64,000 bases of DNA from Vitis vinifera (lineage: Eukaryota > Streptophyta > Magnoliopsida > Vitales > Vitaceae): NCBI RefSeq assembly GCF_030704535.1, contig NC_081822.1, positions 6,387,501 to 6,451,500 on the forward strand, in the 5' to 3' direction. Position 1 is the first letter of the stretch, and every line of letters starts with the position of its first letter. The notes beneath the pieces were generated by a model. The model was not told where the DNA came from. It saw nothing but the letters and a program-made list of their open reading frames with translations, and made no database searches. The translations under genes were made by a program, and so were the position numbers. This document shows positions 59,339 to 64,000 of the stretch, piece by piece.

Positions 59339-62260
59339 AACATAACTTAGTTTTTGACAAGTGGAGTTTCTAAAATAATATGAACCACGCTTAATTACAC
59401 CTTAACCTAGCCTTATATGATGTCCTAAATCTAACTTGCTTGAAGGTTTTTTTTTTTTTTTTTTTTTTTTGAAGTATGATTTGATATCATACCTCCTTCG
59501 TTAAGCTTCCAAATACACTATAACTTTATAACTTGTTTCAAAATACTTTAACAAGAGAAGGGATTATGTGATAATTCTTTCTTTTACTATCACTAAATTT
59601 TGTTTTAAGAAACTTTAGGCTCACATCCTCTACTGAGAAGACTCCTTCATGGATCTCTATCATATGTATAGCATAGTTTGGACATGATAGGATGAAATAA
59701 TATAATAAGTTATTTGATAGGTCTCAAGCTTAGGGTGTGAATAGTAAGCCAATCCAATTCTTTTATGAATCAAATTTTCTTTTTCCTTTCTTTTGTGGTC
59801 CTTTATGAATTAGATTTTGAATATAGGGGAATATATGTGTAGAAATAAAAATGTCAATCTAGCATTTTTTCCTAAAGTTATGCAAGTATGGGTTAGGAAA
59901 AACAATCTCACATGCGGGGTAACCTCCATTACACTCGAAGATAAAGTTCCTAACAATTAGTATTTTGATGATAAATATTTGAGGCACATGACATGAGATA
60001 AATCATTCTTCACTACTTTTAAGAACTTCAACAATAATAATTTTCCCTCTAGCTATAGGAGTGTAGCATATGTAAAAAGTATAAGGAATTGTTAAGTTGT
60101 CTAAGCTTAACAATATTCTTTATGTTAAATGATTGAAAGTTAATTTGATTAGTATTAATCAAATTTACAACTATTAATAAGGTGTTAAAGTCTTCCCAAG
60201 ATAGATGTGATGCCTTATATGAGAAAGAAAAGTGTATCCTAATAGGTCTTAGGACTCGAATAATTGTTATGCAGTATACCTTTACCTTAATGGATCCTAG
60301 GTGTATAGTAGTGATAAATTGGATTGTGCGTATTTTTGAAATAGGAAATTATGACATATCAACTATAAGGCTCTTATAAGGGTTGTCATTAATAAAATAG
60401 TTAGAGGGGTCCCAGAGCTTGGTGAGCCTAACAACAAGGTAGTGAGAGTGCCTTGAAGGAAAACAAGTAAATCACATAAGAAGATAGATGAAATCTCCAA
60501 CTATAGGCCACTAGATTTGTTATATATGAACCTAATGGATCTAATGAGAATTGAAAGCATTGTAGGTTAGATGTATGTCCTAGTATTAAAATGACTTTTC
60601 TAAGTACATATTCACTTCATTCATTGAAAAGAAAGTTAAAACTATTTGACCACTTTAAAGTCATTTGCTCTAAAAGTTCAAAATGAGAAGAGTCATTCAA
60701 TTTTTATGATTGAAAGTGTTGGAGGGGATAATTTGATAATGTTGATTTTGACTACTTAGAGTCGAGGAATTTAACATAAATTCCCTACTCTTAAAACTCC
60801 CCAACAACGGCTAAAAGAAAAAATAGTGTTTTAGGAAATACTTTAAATACAACATATTATAGATCAATAAGATACTAGCTGGACTAGCATAAAGAAGACA
60901 CATTATAAATTGTATGGTAAAGTGAAAAGCCCATTGTTGAACGAGTACTATATCTTTCTCATATTTGGTTGTACAATAGAAAATATAAATAAAAAATACA
61001 TATAATTAAAATTAATTAGAAATTGATATATTTTAAACTTATTTTATCTTCATATAAAATAGTTAAAATAAGTTGACATAAATTAAAAGTATTATAAAAT
61101 AATTTATTAATTTCAAATCTATTTTTTATTTTTCCTTTGTATTTTTTTTTTCCCTTACATTTTTTGGAAACCAAACATTGGTATAGGGATATTCCCAAGT
61201 TACTCGTATAAGAGTAATGCTTACAGGGTATATAATTTGAGCTCTAAAATAGTTTAAGAAACTCATGATGTGATTATTGATAACTTAAGAATTAGTCTTT
61301 GGGGGAAGACTAGGATAATGGTGTTAGAATTTCTGATCAATAGAAGAAAATGAAATTTGGGGGAATTTTTAAAAATAAATAAGCAATTCAAGAGACTTAA
61401 AAATCAATGATTATATTTGGAGAATTAAAAGTGATAAATCAGAGTCCTTAATGATCACATTCAAAATTAACAAAATAAGGGAATATGAGAAAAATGAATT
61501 ATGAATATTTTATGTAACGACTTGCACTCAATCGTATAAATATTATTCATTATGGACTCCGATTTTAAAATATGTTTACATGATTATGAGAAGTTCATAC
61601 TCATATAATGTCATAAACTTTTTTTTCTATCCAATGTAACATTGGAGTAAAAAATTGGTTTTGATGCTAATTATAATAGTCCATACCTAATCGTGTAAAT
61701 ATTATTTGTTTTGAGCTCAATAGGTCATTATGGCTTGAAAACATGTTTATATGGTTTAAAAAGTCCATATTTATATCGCATCATAAACTTTATATTCCAT
61801 CTAATATGAAATATGAACAATATCTATAAATTAGGTTTGAGTAATTACGTTTTAATAAAAAAAGTACAAGAGAAAAGACATTTGAAAATTTTGAATAGCC
61901 AAAACAAGAAATGGGAATATATGGATTTATTTGACAACGATTTTTAAAACATTTCTCAAAAATTATTTTTTTGAAAGAATTCTCAGTTTTTTTTCTCAAA
62001 TTATTCTTTTTCTCAAAAGTCTATTGTTGATATTTTCAATTATTTTTTAAAACATTTTATAAAAAAAATACAAAATTATTAACAAACTGTTTTATTGCTA
62101 GTTGCTACCAAGGTTTGAAAATTCGGTTTTAATTGTTGAAATATTTGTCAAAAATTAGTTATTGGTTATGACCAAAACAAAATTGGTCATGGAGGAGAAA
62201 AATCTGTAAAATGTAGAAAAAAATCATCAATATATAGGCCAAATTTCGATCAGGGAGTGA

Positions 62261-62335
62261 AAAATTGACGAAAAATGGGCAATGGAAAATTGACGAAAAA
62301 TGGGCAATGGAAAATTGACGAAAAATGGGCAATGG
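62261..62335. repeat. 25-bp minisatellite, three copies
   Basis: Identical units starting at 62261, 62286 and 62311, each containing ttgacgaaaaatgggcaatg. Confidence 0.95.
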
Positions 62336-63160
62336 AGGCGACGTGGGTGTGGGCAAATGGCGGTCTAAAAAAATCGCCAGACTTTTTTTTAATCAAAATT
62401 TTAATTATTTATTTTTAATTTATCTTTTATTTTAAATTTATATTATTATTTTATTTTATGTTATATTTTTATTTTTAATTACTTTTCATATTTATTTCAT
62501 TAATCCCATTTTAAAAAATTATTATCACTTTACTCTTAATTTTTATTTATCCTTTTAATTTTAAATGTTATCATTTTAAAATATTAAAATATAATATTAC
62601 TCAATAAAATGTAATTAATAATTTTAATTATTTAAATAAATTAATATTAATAAAAAAAATTGTCATAACAAATTTGTAATAAAATTTTTAAAAATTAAAT
62701 TTCAAATAAAATAATTTATATAAATCAATTTAATTTTTTATTTAAAATATAATAAAACATATTTTAATAAAAATATTTTTTAAATTTTAAAATAAATAAA
62801 TATAAATATGTTAAATGAATTTTAATTGTACTTATATCAATTACATTTACACAATAACTTTAACATTTGTATTTTTGTTTATTTTATTATATTTTTTTTT
62901 TGAAGGTTTTTCAAACATTCGTATTTAGAAAAAAAAAAAAGGGGAAAAAACATTTCAAAGGTTGGAAGTTTGAAATGTTTTCAAGTTGGTTCACTGCAAA
63001 CATACACATTTTTTCTTTTTTTCTTTTTTCTTTTTTTTAGAAAAAACATTAAAGTAATAAAAACCGCCAATGCTGATATGGTCCGGTGAATCGTCAACGT
63101 TGTTACTCGCAGTCACAGATAGAAACCCTTGTTGGAATGTGGTGATGAGATAGTGAATCA

Positions 63161-63546
63161 ATGGTGAAAGCAGTAGTGGGAGACGAGACTCAACTCAAAT
63201 TTGCAGAGGACCGTCTCAGCCGATCGGCCATCCCCGCTCAGGCATTTTTCCGTGGTTCATCCATCTCTGTTATTGTTACTTGGTTTTCTTTGATGATTGT
63301 GAAATAGGATTTGTTTTGTTTGGACAGGTGGGTCTTGTGATTGGCAAGTTGAATTCCACTATCGACCGTGGTTTTGTGTTTGACTTGGTTCCTACACCGC
63401 CAAACGATGCCGGAGAGCCTGCCTGTTCCCTCTCTGAGGCCCCCAAAGACGATAAGAAGAAGAAAGGGCCAAAGACCAAATCTCTGCATGATTCCTCATC
63501 CTCTTTGCTTATCGATCAAGATTGGGTTGTTGAACACGCTCGTCAG
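63161..63546 (+). CDS. ODR-4-like protein, first two exons (gene continues past the window)
   Basis: Exon 1 (63161-63241) reads MVKAVVGDETQLKFAEDRLS then RSAIPAQ. Exon 2 (63328-63546) reads VGLVIGKLNSTIDRGFVFDL, VPTPPNDAGEPACSL, a Lys-rich stretch DDKKKKGPKTKS and DQDWVVEHARQ, ending cag|gttttt. This is the N-terminus of the eukaryotic ODR-4 family. The founding nematode protein is an ER-associated membrane protein needed for receptor trafficking; the plant role is not established. The two exons join in phase 0 only if intron 1 uses a GC donor (cag|gcattt at 63242). No third exon is recognisable before 64000. 100 residues are visible. Confidence 0.85.
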
Positions 63547-64000
63547 GTTTTTATTTTTTTTCATATTTCATATTGCGAATTTCAGTTTTGTTAACGATCT
63601 AGTCTGATGCATAGACTTGTGAATTTGTTTGTTCGGTATGGTTTTTCATCTTCAGTTCTCTTTAATACTGTCGTTACGATGAACTTGTAATGCTTGCCCT
63701 TTGGCATTATACTGCTAGAATTATGGCCATATTGAAGTCGAACTTGAATGAATAGGTTTGATCGTTTAATGAGATTTGGTTAAAAAAGGGAGGAAATCAA
63801 GGATAGAACTCGGGATTTGGGATTTTATATTTCACAATCTGGCTCACTTCAAATTTGAATAGAATTTACTAATTTCAAATCTTCGAGAAAGTAGAGCTGG
63901 AAAATTGGATCCTAAATTTGTGAACCAGGCAAGCTAAGCTTCAGCTTAATGAAAAACCCCAAGAATTTGCAATATAAAATCAGCTATGCCATCCAGTTGT
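63547..64000 (+). other. Intron 2 of the ODR-4-like gene (partial)
   Basis: Begins at a gt donor after exon 2 and shows no coding block matching the next family segment up to the window end. Confidence 0.6.

Larger units (their letters stand above)
56280..63160. other. Long AT-rich intergenic region
   Basis: The left edge is the PB1 gene promoter. The remainder is AT-rich with microsatellites and poly-T tracts (for example about 59446-59470) and no recognised gene. A MITE-like block and a 25-bp minisatellite are listed separately. The last few hundred bases form the upstream region of the ODR-4-like gene. Confidence 0.5.

Noticed and set aside
62159..62356. 65-codon Pro/Phe repeat protein on the minus strand
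   Set aside because: It is a translation of the 25-bp minisatellite with no other support.

Overview
This is plant nuclear DNA. It is AT-rich, its genes are split by many GT-AG (and some GC-AG) introns, it holds Copia and Mutator-type transposons, and its proteins belong to plant-only families (CIPK kinase, DYW-type PPR protein, PB1/octicosapeptide protein, GRDP, plant mobile domain). Protein style and repeat content suggest a woody eudicot, plausibly grapevine (Vitis). The species is inference only.

Layout. 1193-5428 (-): a complete six-exon oligopeptide transporter (754 aa). 5429-8974: AT-rich DNA with a foldback element at about 7677-8832. 8984-18752: one 9.77-kb Mutator-like element (MULE) with about 0.2-kb terminal inverted repeats and a 9-bp target duplication (8/9 match). 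It carries a decayed MuDR-type transposase, a decayed five-exon plant-mobile-domain (PMD, MAIN-like) gene in the same orientation, and an unrecognised exon-like fragment on the other strand. 20161-26999 (+): a complete 15-exon mitochondrial serine hydroxymethyltransferase (516 aa). 28661-31216 (-): a two-exon PPR-DYW protein (762 aa), tail to tail with SHMT. 32779-41746 (-): a complete 14-exon CBL-interacting protein kinase of the CIPK8 type (447 aa). 43959-49176 (-): a complete but dead Copia retrotransposon with 190/189-bp LTRs, a 5-bp target duplication and an abutting tRNA-Met primer site. 49275-50345 (-): the 3' part of a second Copia element. 50759-53260 (+): a frameshifted glycine-rich-domain protein (GRDP/DUF1399) pseudogene. 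54891-56279 (-): an intronless PB1-domain protein (462 aa). 56280-63160: AT-rich intergenic DNA. 63161 onward (+): the first two exons of an ODR-4-like protein, which runs out of the window.

The genes form no operon-like unit. SHMT (photorespiration and one-carbon metabolism), CIPK8 (calcium/CBL signalling), OPT (peptide or metal-chelate transport) and PPR-DYW (organelle RNA editing) are independent housekeeping or regulatory genes. For the split genes, exon boundaries were chosen by splice sites, codon phase and agreement with family sequence, and every joined reading frame closes exactly.

Most notable: the MULE that pairs a transposase with a PMD gene, with in-frame stops that look like C-to-T decay; and four GC-AG introns among about 35 inferred introns (one in OPT, two in CIPK8, one in the ODR-4-like gene). 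No CRISPR array, rRNA or convincing tRNA gene was seen.
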